A stretch of 48,300 nucleotides of DNA. It comes from an uncultured Porphyromonadaceae bacterium. Its GTDB lineage: Bacteria; Bacteroidota; Bacteroidia; Bacteroidales; Muribaculaceae. Below, piece by piece: positions 32,655 through 40,400 of the stretch. The notes below the pieces were generated by a model. That model saw only the letters and a list, made by a program, of their open reading frames with translations. It was not told the origin of the DNA and made no database searches. Numbering within the stretch: the first letter of the stretch is position 1; each line of letters begins with the position of its first letter. The translations under genes were made by a program, and so were the position numbers. The stretch covers positions 1 through 48,300 of the forward strand of contig CAMNRO010000019.1 in NCBI GenBank assembly GCA_946553045.1. Reading direction: 5' to 3'.

Positions 32655-33833
32655 ATGAAAAAAATTAAGCTGATCATGGCAATGGTGCCCCTGTTGGGTG
32701 CCTGTACGACTAAAAACAGTGTAGAGTTTATAGTGAGCAATCCGGCCGGAGGCGCTGCCGTAGAGCAGATGGCTTCTGTACCGGCCGCCGCTGTGCTCGA
32801 CGGTCTCGGCGCCGGGAATGTGTATGTTCTTGATGCGTCGGGCTGCGAAGTGCCATCTCAGATAACACACGACGGTCTGCTGATATTCCCCGTCAATATG
32901 ACTCCGGGAAGCGACGCCGTCTACACAGTGCATGCCTCTGACAGCGCTCATGTGTATAAGACCGTGAGCTGCGGACGCCCCTATCCCGAACGCGCCGATG
33001 ATGTCGCATGGGAGAACGAGCGCGTAGGCTTCCGTATCTACGGCCCCGCAACCCAGCGCAAGGGCGAGCGTGCCTACGGATATGACATTTTCTTCAAGCA
33101 TCTGAACGAAGAGCCTGTACTGCCGGTGCTCTACAAGGACGAGACCGACCCTGCGGTGTGGGCGCGCGTGGATTCTCTCCGTGCAATCGACCCGAAACTG
33201 GCACAGGAGTATATCGACAGTTTTTCGTATCACATAGACCATGGTCTTGGTATGGACTGCTATGCAGTCGGTCCGACTCTCGGCAACGGTGTGGCCGCTT
33301 TCGTTGAAAACGACAGCATACTTTTCGCATGGTGCTACGATACAGTCGAAGTGCTCGACAACGGCCCGCTGCGCTTTACGGCGCGTCTGGACTTTGCCCC
33401 GAGGTCTGTCGGTGCCGACACGGCTGTGGTTGAGCATCGTGTGATAAGCCTCGACAAGGGCTCTTATCTCAACCGTCAGCAGACATGGTTCGACGGTCTT
33501 GGCTCGTCTCGTCTCATATGTGCCGGAATGCCTCTGCGCGAAGGCGGAGAGACCACTGTCGGACCCGATTTTGTGGCAGTGACTGACCTCACCCAAGGCC
33601 CCGACAACGGCAAGGCGCTTCTCGGTGTGGTAATGCCCGGTTCCGACGATGCTGCTTTCCTTCAGAATCATTTTACGGTTGTCAAAGAAATGGCTCCGGC
33701 CGATACCCTGACTCACTATTGGGGTTTTGCCTGGGACCGCGAGGATTTCGGCACGCTCAATTCGTGGGGCGCTCACCTTGGCGAGGTCTCCAAAGCGCTT
33801 GCCAATCCGGTTGAAGTAACAATAAAAAACTAA
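32655..33833 (+). CDS. DUF4861-like lipoprotein of unknown function
   Basis: The 392-residue product has a lipoprotein signal (LIMAMVPLLGAC). The body is beta-rich and resembles the DUF4861 family found in Bacteroidetes PULs: WENERVGFRIYGPATQ, GYDIFFKHLNEEPVLPVLY, SYHIDHGLGMDCYAVGPTLG and HYWGFAWDREDFGTLNSWG. Conserved His, Tyr and Asp in the DHGLGMDCY stretch could be catalytic or metal-binding. DUF4861 proteins often travel with GH88/GH105 and lyases, so a step in uronic-acid oligosaccharide breakdown is likely, but I do not know the reaction. Residues after Cys (TTKNSVE) suggest a periplasm-facing anchor. manA starts 14 bases downstream. Confidence 0.7.
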   Translation: MKKIKLIMAMVPLLGACTTKNSVEFIVSNPAGGAAVEQMASVPAAAVLDGLGAGNVYVLDASGCEVPSQITHDGLLIFPVNMTPGSDAVYTVHASDSAHVYKTVSCGRPYPERADDVAWENERVGFRIYGPATQRKGERAYGYDIFFKHLNEEPVLPVLYKDETDPAVWARVDSLRAIDPKLAQEYIDSFSYHIDHGLGMDCYAVGPTLGNGVAAFVENDSILFAWCYDTVEVLDNGPLRFTARLDFAPRSVGADTAVVEHRVISLDKGSYLNRQQTWFDGLGSSRLICAGMPLREGGETTVGPDFVAVTDLTQGPDNGKALLGVVMPGSDDAAFLQNHFTVVKEMAPADTLTHYWGFAWDREDFGTLNSWGAHLGEVSKALANPVEVTIKN

Positions 33834-33847
33834 TATAACGCACAGTA

Positions 33848-34813
33848 ATGGAAATACTTAAATTCGATCCTATATTCAAGAGTGTAATCTGGGGCGGCAA
33901 GCGCATTGCCGAGTATAAAGGTATAGCCTCGCAGGGCGACCACATCGGCGAAAGCTGGGAACTGTCGCCCATGAAAGGTCATGAGTCTGTGGTTTCGCAG
34001 GGCACCTACAAGGGCGCCACTCTTCCCTCGCTCATCGCCGAGCATGGCAATGAGATTATGGGAGAGCGTCTTATGAAGAAATATGACGGTAAATTCCCTC
34101 TGCTCGTCAAACTCATCGACTCGTCGGACGACCTTTCGGTTCAGGTGCACCCCGATGATGCCCTCGCTGCAAAGCGCCATGACTCGCTCGGAAAGACCGA
34201 AATGTGGTATTCCATTGCTCCTGCCGAAGGCGCATATCTCTATGCAGGCTTTTCCAAGCATATCGATGCTGCCGAATTCCGCCGTCAGGTGGCCGAAAAC
34301 GAGATTATTCCGTCGCTCCACAAGTATTTCACCAATGCGGGCGATGTATTCTTCCTGCCTGCCGGCCGCGTGCACAGCATTGGCCGCGGAAACTTTGTGC
34401 TTGAAATACAGGAGGCTTCCGACATTACATACCGAATCTACGACTACGACCGCCGCGATGCCCAGGGCAATCCCCGTCAGCTGCATGTGGAGGAATCGGT
34501 AGATGCCATCGACTTCGATGATACCGTCGATTTGCCTGCGCAGAATGAGCTCGGTGTTGTCGGCGAGCTGCGCACCCTGGCCGACTGCTCCTACTTCAAG
34601 ACAGAAGTGGCACGGGTAGACGGCGCCATGACAGTGGCTCTCGCCGCCCGCGATTCGTTCACTATCCTCGTGGCCACAGCCGGCGAACTGACCGTGAAGA
34701 GCGCCGACGGCGAAATTTCGCTCCGTCAGGGCGAGACTGCTCTCGTTCCGGCCTCGACGGCAGAAATCACTGTCGAAGGCAAGGGTACCTTCGTTTCAAC
34801 CTTCATTCCCTGA
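33848..34813 (+). CDS. manA: Mannose-6-phosphate isomerase, class I type
   Basis: The 321-residue cytoplasmic zinc enzyme interconverts mannose-6-phosphate and fructose-6-phosphate. Visible motifs: the N-terminal FDPIFKSVIWGGKRIAEY, the metal-binding SVQVHPDD, KTEMWYSIAPAEG and the active-site loop FFLPAGRVHSIGRGNFVLEI. The short C-terminal cupin (about 235-321) is typical of the Firmicutes/Bacteroidetes short form. The ROK kinase follows after 44 bases, so the two probably act together on hexoses entering glycolysis. The gene is likely read from the promoter before the DUF4861-like gene. Confidence 0.93.
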   Translation: MEILKFDPIFKSVIWGGKRIAEYKGIASQGDHIGESWELSPMKGHESVVSQGTYKGATLPSLIAEHGNEIMGERLMKKYDGKFPLLVKLIDSSDDLSVQVHPDDALAAKRHDSLGKTEMWYSIAPAEGAYLYAGFSKHIDAAEFRRQVAENEIIPSLHKYFTNAGDVFFLPAGRVHSIGRGNFVLEIQEASDITYRIYDYDRRDAQGNPRQLHVEESVDAIDFDDTVDLPAQNELGVVGELRTLADCSYFKTEVARVDGAMTVALAARDSFTILVATAGELTVKSADGEISLRQGETALVPASTAEITVEGKGTFVSTFIP

Positions 34814-34857
34814 TAATTAAACTTCTGACCACTAACTTGTAACTCCTAACTATTATC

Positions 34858-35958
34858 ATGTATAAGACTGACCAGCGAATTGTCGTGACCCTCGATGCCG
34901 GCGGCACGAACTTTGTATTCAGCGCCATGCGCGGATACGAATTCATAATAGAACCTATCACATATTCATCGAATGCCCACGACCTCGACCTTTGCCTTGC
35001 TACAATGGTAAAGGGTTTTACCGAGGTTATCGAGCAGCTCGACGAGAAACCTGTCGCACTTAGCTTTGCCTTCCCCGGCCCGGCCGACTACAAGGCAGGC
35101 ATTATCGGCGGCTATCTGCCCAACTTCCCCTGCTTCCGCGAGGGTGTGGCTCTCGGTCCCTTCCTGAAAGCCAAGTTCGGCCTGCCCGTATTCATCAATA
35201 ACGACGGCGACCTCTTTGCATATGGCGAGGCTACCGGCGGCGCTCTGCCCGAAATAAACCGCCGTATAAAGGAACTCGGAGGCACCCGCCAGTACACCAA
35301 CATGCTTGGCTATACCTTCGGCACAGGTCTTGGCATCGGTTCTGTCATCAACGGCAATCTCAATCTAGGAAATAACTGCTGCATAGAGACATTCTGCCTC
35401 CGCAACAAACTTAATTCCGACATCATACTCGAGGAAGGCTCTTCTATCCGTGCAATCAAGCGCGAATATGGCAAGCTTATCAACAATCTTGAGCACGGTC
35501 TCGAACCCTACGATATTTTCCTTATCGCCGAGGGCAAGAAAGAAGGCGACCGCGAAGCCGCTGTCAAGGCATTCGAACTCTTCGGTGAAATCACCGGCGA
35601 TGCTTTCGCTACGGCAGTATCTCTGACCGACTCTCTTATCGTTGTCGGCGGAGGTCTCACAGGCGCTCTCAAATATATCAAGCCCGCTCTGCTCAAGGAA
35701 ATGCGCTCTACGCTCAAGACCCTGTCGGGCGACACCGTAGACCGTGTACAGCTTCGTGTGTTCGACCTCGACGACGAACTCGAATTTGCAAAATTCGTTG
35801 TCGGCGACCCGCACCCCATCAAGGTCTACGGCACCGAGGAAACCGCAGTCTACGACCCGATGAAGCGCACCGGCCTCGTCGTGTCTAAGCTGGGAGCCTC
35901 CAAGGCAATCTCTATCGGCGCTTACGTCTACGCCCTCCACACACTCGACAATCAGTAA
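34858..35958 (+). CDS. ROK-family sugar kinase
   Basis: The 366-residue protein belongs to the ROK/hexokinase fold: VVTLDAGGTNFVFSAM (phosphate loop 1), LSFAFPGPADYKAGII, PVFINNDGDLFAYGEATGG (catalytic Asp in NNDGD), GYTFGTGLGIGSVINGNLNL and LIVVGGGLTGALKYIKPAL. The ROK zinc signature CxCGxxGCxE is replaced by GNNCCIETFC, with only some Cys kept, so zinc binding is doubtful. It is longer than typical glucokinases (about 300-320), with an extra region near 320-350. The likely substrate is glucose, mannose or fructose; pairing with manA favours mannose or fructose (inference). A strong terminator follows. Confidence 0.88.
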   Translation: MYKTDQRIVVTLDAGGTNFVFSAMRGYEFIIEPITYSSNAHDLDLCLATMVKGFTEVIEQLDEKPVALSFAFPGPADYKAGIIGGYLPNFPCFREGVALGPFLKAKFGLPVFINNDGDLFAYGEATGGALPEINRRIKELGGTRQYTNMLGYTFGTGLGIGSVINGNLNLGNNCCIETFCLRNKLNSDIILEEGSSIRAIKREYGKLINNLEHGLEPYDIFLIAEGKKEGDREAAVKAFELFGEITGDAFATAVSLTDSLIVVGGGLTGALKYIKPALLKEMRSTLKTLSGDTVDRVQLRVFDLDDELEFAKFVVGDPHPIKVYGTEETAVYDPMKRTGLVVSKLGASKAISIGAYVYALHTLDNQ

Positions 35959-35972
35959 TCAGTCAACTCTAT

Positions 35973-36033
35973 AAATCAGCGACACCGATAAGCGGCCGGG
36001 TTCTACGGCCAACTTATCGGTGTCGCTGATTTT
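35973..36033. terminator. Strong terminator after the ROK kinase gene
   Basis: AAATCAGCGACACCGATAAG (35973-35992) pairs perfectly with the complementary arm at 36013-36033, with a GGCCG/CGGCC inner stem in the loop and TTTT at the end. The long symmetric stem can act in both directions. The rest of the 338-base interval 35959-36296 holds only A/T-rich sequence and the promoter at 36172. Confidence 0.92.
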
Positions 36034-36171
36034 ATGGTGTTTTTCGGGAAAATTTGGTTAATTCTCGACGTGGGGAGGCGGCTCAATTCAGATATGGAAT
36101 CTTGTTGTATCTTTCGAAGCGAAAATCAGAGGGCTTGTAAGTGTTAAAGAATGTATAAAAATAGGACTTTC

Positions 36172-36203
36172 TTTGTCGGAATGAAAAATAATACTTACAT
36201 TTG
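36172..36203 (+). promoter_or_regulatory. Promoter of the small lipoprotein gene
   Basis: TTTG (36172-36175), 20 bases, then TACATTTG (36196-36203), both perfect matches. The leader to the ATG at 36297 is about 90 bases, very A-rich, with AAAGAAAGAAAAAATAAAAA just before the gene. Confidence 0.75.
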
Positions 36204-36296
36204 GCAAAATTTCTAAAATAGGAAATGCCTTTTTCGAAATTAAAAAGAAAGAAAAAATAAAAAACAGCTATTAACCATCTATCACACTAAACCGCT

Positions 36297-36860
36297 ATGA
36301 CTATTAAAAAGTATGGCATTGGCATGATTGTTAGTTTGTTTGCAATTGCATTCTGCACTCTGGTATCATGTTCAGACGATGACGAAAATGTAACACCTCT
36401 TGTAGAATGGGAAGTGACAGACAATTCCGGCTCAATCACAGTAGATTTTGTACCTGGTGATTACTATAACGACATACAGTTTACCGTAGAGCCCGAAGGC
36501 GGCAATATTGCCCTTGTAGCGTCTAACTGGGCTTCATTCGAAATGACAGGTTTCCGTGTGAACGGTGAGTATTCTTACGATGAAACTGACGGCGAAGGCA
36601 ATGTTAAGAACGTTGTTGTAAAGGTCGAAAATGTTTACGTGAGCCCTGAGGATTTTGAGAAAGAAATCGAGCCGGGCAAGGAGAATCTGACAATTAACCA
36701 GGCTCCGACCCTGATGAAAAAGCTGTGCAAATCAGTAAAACATTCCGGAAAGAATATTTCTTTTGAATTCGTTCCGATGGAAGCAGGCGTGCGCGGCAAT
36801 TTCAAGACATATATACTCAACGGCAAGCAGATGAGCGACATCATCGTTATCCGCAAGTAA
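36297..36860 (+). CDS. Small surface lipoprotein of unknown function
   Basis: The 187-residue product has a lipoprotein signal (LFAIAFCTLVSC) followed by SDDDENV, an acidic run typical of surface-exposed Bacteroidetes lipoproteins. The body is rich in beta strands (GSITVDFVPGDYYNDIQFTV, NVVVKVENVYVSPEDFEKEI) and ends FKTYILNGKQMSDIIVIRK. Ig-like or BACON-like folding is possible, but I recognise no family. Base composition is more A/T-rich than in the neighbouring genes, which may mark a recent arrival. It stands alone, with its own promoter and terminator. Confidence 0.75.
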   Translation: MTIKKYGIGMIVSLFAIAFCTLVSCSDDDENVTPLVEWEVTDNSGSITVDFVPGDYYNDIQFTVEPEGGNIALVASNWASFEMTGFRVNGEYSYDETDGEGNVKNVVVKVENVYVSPEDFEKEIEPGKENLTINQAPTLMKKLCKSVKHSGKNISFEFVPMEAGVRGNFKTYILNGKQMSDIIVIRK

Positions 36861-36875
36861 GAGAAATTTCTCAGA

Positions 36876-36897
36876 GGGTCGGCCGACCCGCTTTTTT
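36876..36897 (+). terminator. Terminator after the small lipoprotein gene
   Basis: The perfect palindrome GGGTCGGCCGACCC (36876-36889) is followed by GCTTTTTTA. A second palindrome GAGAAATTTCTC directly precedes it (36861-36872). Confidence 0.75.
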
Positions 36898-37035
36898 ACG
36901 ATAAGTAAACAATACTTAAACAGAATTAGGATAATAGCTGTGGCGGTTTTCGAAATATCGATAACCGTCATGGCTATTTCTCGTTAGATGCCCGAAAACT
37001 ATGTTGCAGGCAACGTCCGGGCCGAAAATAATTCG

Positions 37036-37043
37036 TACCTTTG
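37036..37043 (+). promoter_or_regulatory. -7 element before the YeiH-type transporter gene
   Basis: TACCTTTG is a perfect TAnnTTTG. No TTTG stands 19-20 bases upstream, so the -33 part is weak. The leader to the ATG at 37108 is about 60 bases and contains direct ATTGATATATTAATCAAT-like A/T symmetry. Confidence 0.5.
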
Positions 37044-37107
37044 CGGCGTTAAAAATAGATTGATATATTAATCAATCGAAGTATAAATTAATACCATATA
37101 TTAAGTT

Positions 37108-38043
37108 ATGGCTAAGGTCATATATATTCTAATCATTGCACTGATTGTATTTCCATTCAATCATTTCGGCCTGCCGGTAATCACGGCGCCTGTTGCCTTG
37201 CTGCTGGGTCTGATTTTCGCTTTTATTTTCAAGAATCCGTGTCCGAAATTCAATAAGAAGACGTCGAAATATCTGCTGCAGGTAGCTGTGGTGTGTCTTG
37301 GCTTCAACATGAATCTTCAGGAATCGCTCAAATCCGGCTCTGAGGGCATGCTTTTCACCGTTGTTTCGGTGGTGGGGGTTATGGCTCTTGGTGTGCTGGT
37401 GGGCTACTGGCTCAATATCAACCGCAAGACAGCCTATCTTATTTCGTCGGGCACCGCAATCTGCGGCGGCAGCGCCATTGCGGCTGTAGGTCCTGTTCTC
37501 AAGGCCAATGAAAATGAGATGGCCGTCTCTCTGGGCGTCATCTTCATTCTCAACTCTATCGCGTTGTTTATATTTCCGCCGCTCGGTCATCTTTTCGAGA
37601 TGACGCAGCAGCAGTTCGGCACCTGGGCCGCCATCGCAATCCACGATACCTCATCGGTAGTCGGTGCGGGCGAGGCCTATGGCGAGGAGGCCCTTCAGCT
37701 TGCTACGCTTATTAAGCTTACCCGTGCGCTCTGGATTATACCTCTGGCTTTGGTTACCATGTTTATATTCCGCGACAAGACGGCCAAGATTTCCATACCC
37801 TGGTTCATCTTCATTTTCGTGCTGGCAATGGTTGTCAACACCTATGTTCCGCTGCCTGAATGGTTTGTGTCGGCCATGGTGTGGATTGCCAAGCGCGGCA
37901 TGGTGGTGACTCTCTTCCTCATCGGCGCTTCGCTTTCGCTTGCCTCCATCAAATCGGTTGGTGTGCGTCCGTTGCTTCAGGCAGTCACCCTCTGGGTAGT
38001 CATAAGCCTGGTATCGCTCTTCGTAGTTCTCGAAACCGTGTGA
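37108..38043 (+). CDS. YeiH-family putative membrane transporter (UPF0324)
   Basis: The 311-residue protein has about ten TM helices and the family motifs PVALLLGLIFAFIF, QVAVVCLGFNMNL, ISSGTAICGGSAIAAVGPVL, AIHDTSSVVGAG and LIKLTRALWIIPLAL. YeiH-type proteins are described as putative sulfate exporters, but the substrate is not well proven. Its last codons overlap the GTG start of comEC, so the two are probably cotranscribed. There is no sequence link with the PUL. Confidence 0.88.
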   Translation: MAKVIYILIIALIVFPFNHFGLPVITAPVALLLGLIFAFIFKNPCPKFNKKTSKYLLQVAVVCLGFNMNLQESLKSGSEGMLFTVVSVVGVMALGVLVGYWLNINRKTAYLISSGTAICGGSAIAAVGPVLKANENEMAVSLGVIFILNSIALFIFPPLGHLFEMTQQQFGTWAAIAIHDTSSVVGAGEAYGEEALQLATLIKLTRALWIIPLALVTMFIFRDKTAKISIPWFIFIFVLAMVVNTYVPLPEWFVSAMVWIAKRGMVVTLFLIGASLSLASIKSVGVRPLLQAVTLWVVISLVSLFVVLETV

Positions 38044-40013
38044 GAATAACCCGTCTCGACGCCTTTCCCGCATTTCCGGCAGCCGCGGGTGCTGTCGTTG
38101 GCGCGGTAGCTGTGGATTATTCATGGTTATGGGCTGTCGCAGGCTTGTTTTTCGCAATTCTGATATTTGTCAGGGTCAGGCTTGTGCCGGCCCTGCTTTT
38201 TATTATTATGGCCGCTGCGGTCAGCCTGATAGCGAGGCGCATGGAAGTTCCGGAACCGGACGCTTCGGTTTTCGACGGCCGTGCGCGCCTTTGGTCGGGT
38301 ACGGTCGAGAGTGTGCGCTCGTCCGACCGCTCGCAGCGCTGTGTAGTGTCATTCGAAGAGCCCGTAGCCATGCGTTGCCGCATGACCCTGGCCGATGTCA
38401 CCCCTTGTCTGCGCCCAGGCGATATGATAGATGTCGATGGTGTGGCCGAATGCTCAAGTAAATATGCGGCCACGCCATTGTTGTCGTATGCAGGAGACCG
38501 CTCGGAGCGTACTCAGGCCGATATGCTGGTGATGCAGCGTTCGTGCCGTGTCACGGGGCATTCCGAGGCATTCTGGTTCCGTCTTCAGGACTTGCGTCAT
38601 ACTCTGGCGGAGTATGTCTATGACTCGCCACTGGCGCCCGCAACAAGCCGTCTGTTGGCAGCCTCAGTATTTGGCGGCGGAGATGTAGGCGACGACCGCA
38701 AGGAGGCTTTCCGGGCAAGCGGACTGTCGCATCTGCTGTGTGTGAGCGGTTTTCATGTGGCAGTCTTTGCGCTGGTGGTGTCTTTCTTGCTTTTTCCCCT
38801 GAAAATATGTGAACGCCTGGGGCGTGGGCGCTATCTGCTGATTGTTCTGGCGGTCTGGGTCTATGCTGCGGCAACGGGCCTGCAGCCGTCGGTCTTTCGT
38901 GCGGCAGTGATGTTGACGGTGTATAACCTTGCCCGATTGTTCCAGCGTAATTCTCCGCCTCTTAACTCGCTTTTCCTTGCTGTCGCGATTATATTGACAG
39001 TCAATCCGCTGTGGGTGTTCTCCATCGGTTTTCAGCTCTCGGTTGCGGCTGTGCTCGGCTTGCTTGTATTGTCAGGCAAACTCAATCCGCTGGCTCGCCG
39101 GAACAGGTTTTATGGCCTTGCGGCGCTGTTTGCCGTTCCCCTTGCAGCCACAATCGCTACGGCGCCTGTGCTTCTGTGGCATTTCCACACATTGCCGCTG
39201 CTGACCGTTCCGGCAAATGCGCTTGCCTCGCTCGTATTCCCTTTATTCATGGTGACAGGCTGTGTAGTGGTGCTTCTGGACGCGGCCGGTCTGCCCGTCG
39301 GCTTTGCTGCCGGTGGGGTCGATTGGCTTGCTGAAATCATCGACAGGATATGCGGCGTCGCTGTAGATGCCGGCTGGGCTAATCCGGCAGGCATAAGCCT
39401 CGGAGTGTACGGCACGGCGGTGCTGTGTGCATATATAGTCGTCTTTGTTGCCATGCTTTATAGCCGCAAAAGGAGTCATCGGCTGGTTCTGGCGTCGGCA
39501 GGACTGGTGCTGGCCGGAGCGGCCGTGCTCTTGCCGGAAAAAGCGGAGGCAAGCGATATTGCGGTCCACGGCAATGCCTATGCGTCTGAGATACGTGTGC
39601 GCTGTGGTGGGCGAGGCTATATAGTGCCGCTGTCAAGCCGCAAGCGGCCGGTCGGTAATCCGGAGAATTATTTCCTCGACGGCGGAATCGCTTCGGACAG
39701 GGTTGAAATAGCGCCCGACAGCATATGCCATGAAAGGGTGCGGCTGCACGGCGGCATGCTCCTTATGGGCGACAAGCGGCTGCTGATTGCCGCAAATGAT
39801 TCGTCGGGCATTGCCGGAAGTGTTGATTGTATTGTTCTGAAAGGGCGCTATCGCGGCTGTTTGGACACATTGCTGGCCCGCAATAGTCCGGCTGCCGTCA
39901 TCATAGCCTCTGATATGGCTCCGGACCGACGCGACGCATATGCCGCGACTGCCGCTGCTGCCGGTATCCCCGTCTGCGACCTCACCCGCGAAATCTTCCT
40001 CCTCGACTTCTGA
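38040..40013 (+). CDS. comEC: ComEC/Rec2-family DNA uptake channel protein
   Basis: I choose GTG at 38040, which overlaps the YeiH stop (GTGTGA) and gives 657 residues starting RITRLDAFPAFPAAAG, the usual ComEC N-terminal helix. Upstream extension would run through the transporter gene. TM helices near residues 15-70, an OB-like domain (about 75-160), then the Competence domain (about 195-460) with RKEAFRASGLSHLLCVSGFH and FRAAVMLTVYNLARLF. The C-terminal part (about 500-657) aligns with the metallo-beta-lactamase region in position, but I see no HxHxDH motif, so that domain is degenerate. It would carry single-stranded DNA across the inner membrane. Confidence 0.88.
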   Translation: MRITRLDAFPAFPAAAGAVVGAVAVDYSWLWAVAGLFFAILIFVRVRLVPALLFIIMAAAVSLIARRMEVPEPDASVFDGRARLWSGTVESVRSSDRSQRCVVSFEEPVAMRCRMTLADVTPCLRPGDMIDVDGVAECSSKYAATPLLSYAGDRSERTQADMLVMQRSCRVTGHSEAFWFRLQDLRHTLAEYVYDSPLAPATSRLLAASVFGGGDVGDDRKEAFRASGLSHLLCVSGFHVAVFALVVSFLLFPLKICERLGRGRYLLIVLAVWVYAAATGLQPSVFRAAVMLTVYNLARLFQRNSPPLNSLFLAVAIILTVNPLWVFSIGFQLSVAAVLGLLVLSGKLNPLARRNRFYGLAALFAVPLAATIATAPVLLWHFHTLPLLTVPANALASLVFPLFMVTGCVVVLLDAAGLPVGFAAGGVDWLAEIIDRICGVAVDAGWANPAGISLGVYGTAVLCAYIVVFVAMLYSRKRSHRLVLASAGLVLAGAAVLLPEKAEASDIAVHGNAYASEIRVRCGGRGYIVPLSSRKRPVGNPENYFLDGGIASDRVEIAPDSICHERVRLHGGMLLMGDKRLLIAANDSSGIAGSVDCIVLKGRYRGCLDTLLARNSPAAVIIASDMAPDRRDAYAATAAAAGIPVCDLTREIFLLDF

Positions 40014-40016
40014 TTT

Positions 40017-40400
40017 TTATGTCCGGGAGGAGGGCAGGCAGAGTAGGGCGAGGCCTTTGTTGAAGTATGCCGAGGCGTGGTCGAGGGGGCGGAGGATGGC
40101 GCCGTTGAAGACTACAATGTCGATGTCGATTGTCACTCGGGCCTCTTCCACTATGGCGGCGCGTATGCCGCTTTCATATTCCTTGCAGAGGCGATGCAGA
40201 TCGTCGTAGTGCAGATCGGTGTCGATTTCGAGGATACGGTTGGTGTAAATGGCCGTTGTGGCCGTCTGTTCGGGGTCGGAGGGGTATGCACCCGAGTCGT
40301 TCCTGTTCCGGGCTATGGTGCTGATGAATCCTACTGCCCGGGCTACGTGTGCCGGCGCATCAGAGGCGTTTGAGCCGAGGCATATTGTGGCAGTGTTCAT
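40017..40400 (-). CDS. folK: HPPK-like 2-amino-4-hydroxy-6-hydroxymethyldihydropteridine pyrophosphokinase, short
   Basis: The 127-residue protein starts MNTATICLGSNASDAPAHVA, the HPPK N-terminus (GSN), and has EARVTIDIDIVVFNG, where the two Asp bind magnesium in HPPK. The segment ILRPLDHASAYFNKGLALL follows. It is shorter than usual (about 155-165 residues): the central loops and the pterin-binding C-terminal part are reduced. It may be a bona fide but compact FolK or a derived relative. Its ATG overlaps the Tex stop as ATGA, so it is the last gene of this operon. Confidence 0.72.
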   Translation of the reverse strand: MNTATICLGSNASDAPAHVARAVGFISTIARNRNDSGAYPSDPEQTATTAIYTNRILEIDTDLHYDDLHRLCKEYESGIRAAIVEEARVTIDIDIVVFNGAILRPLDHASAYFNKGLALLCLPSSRT

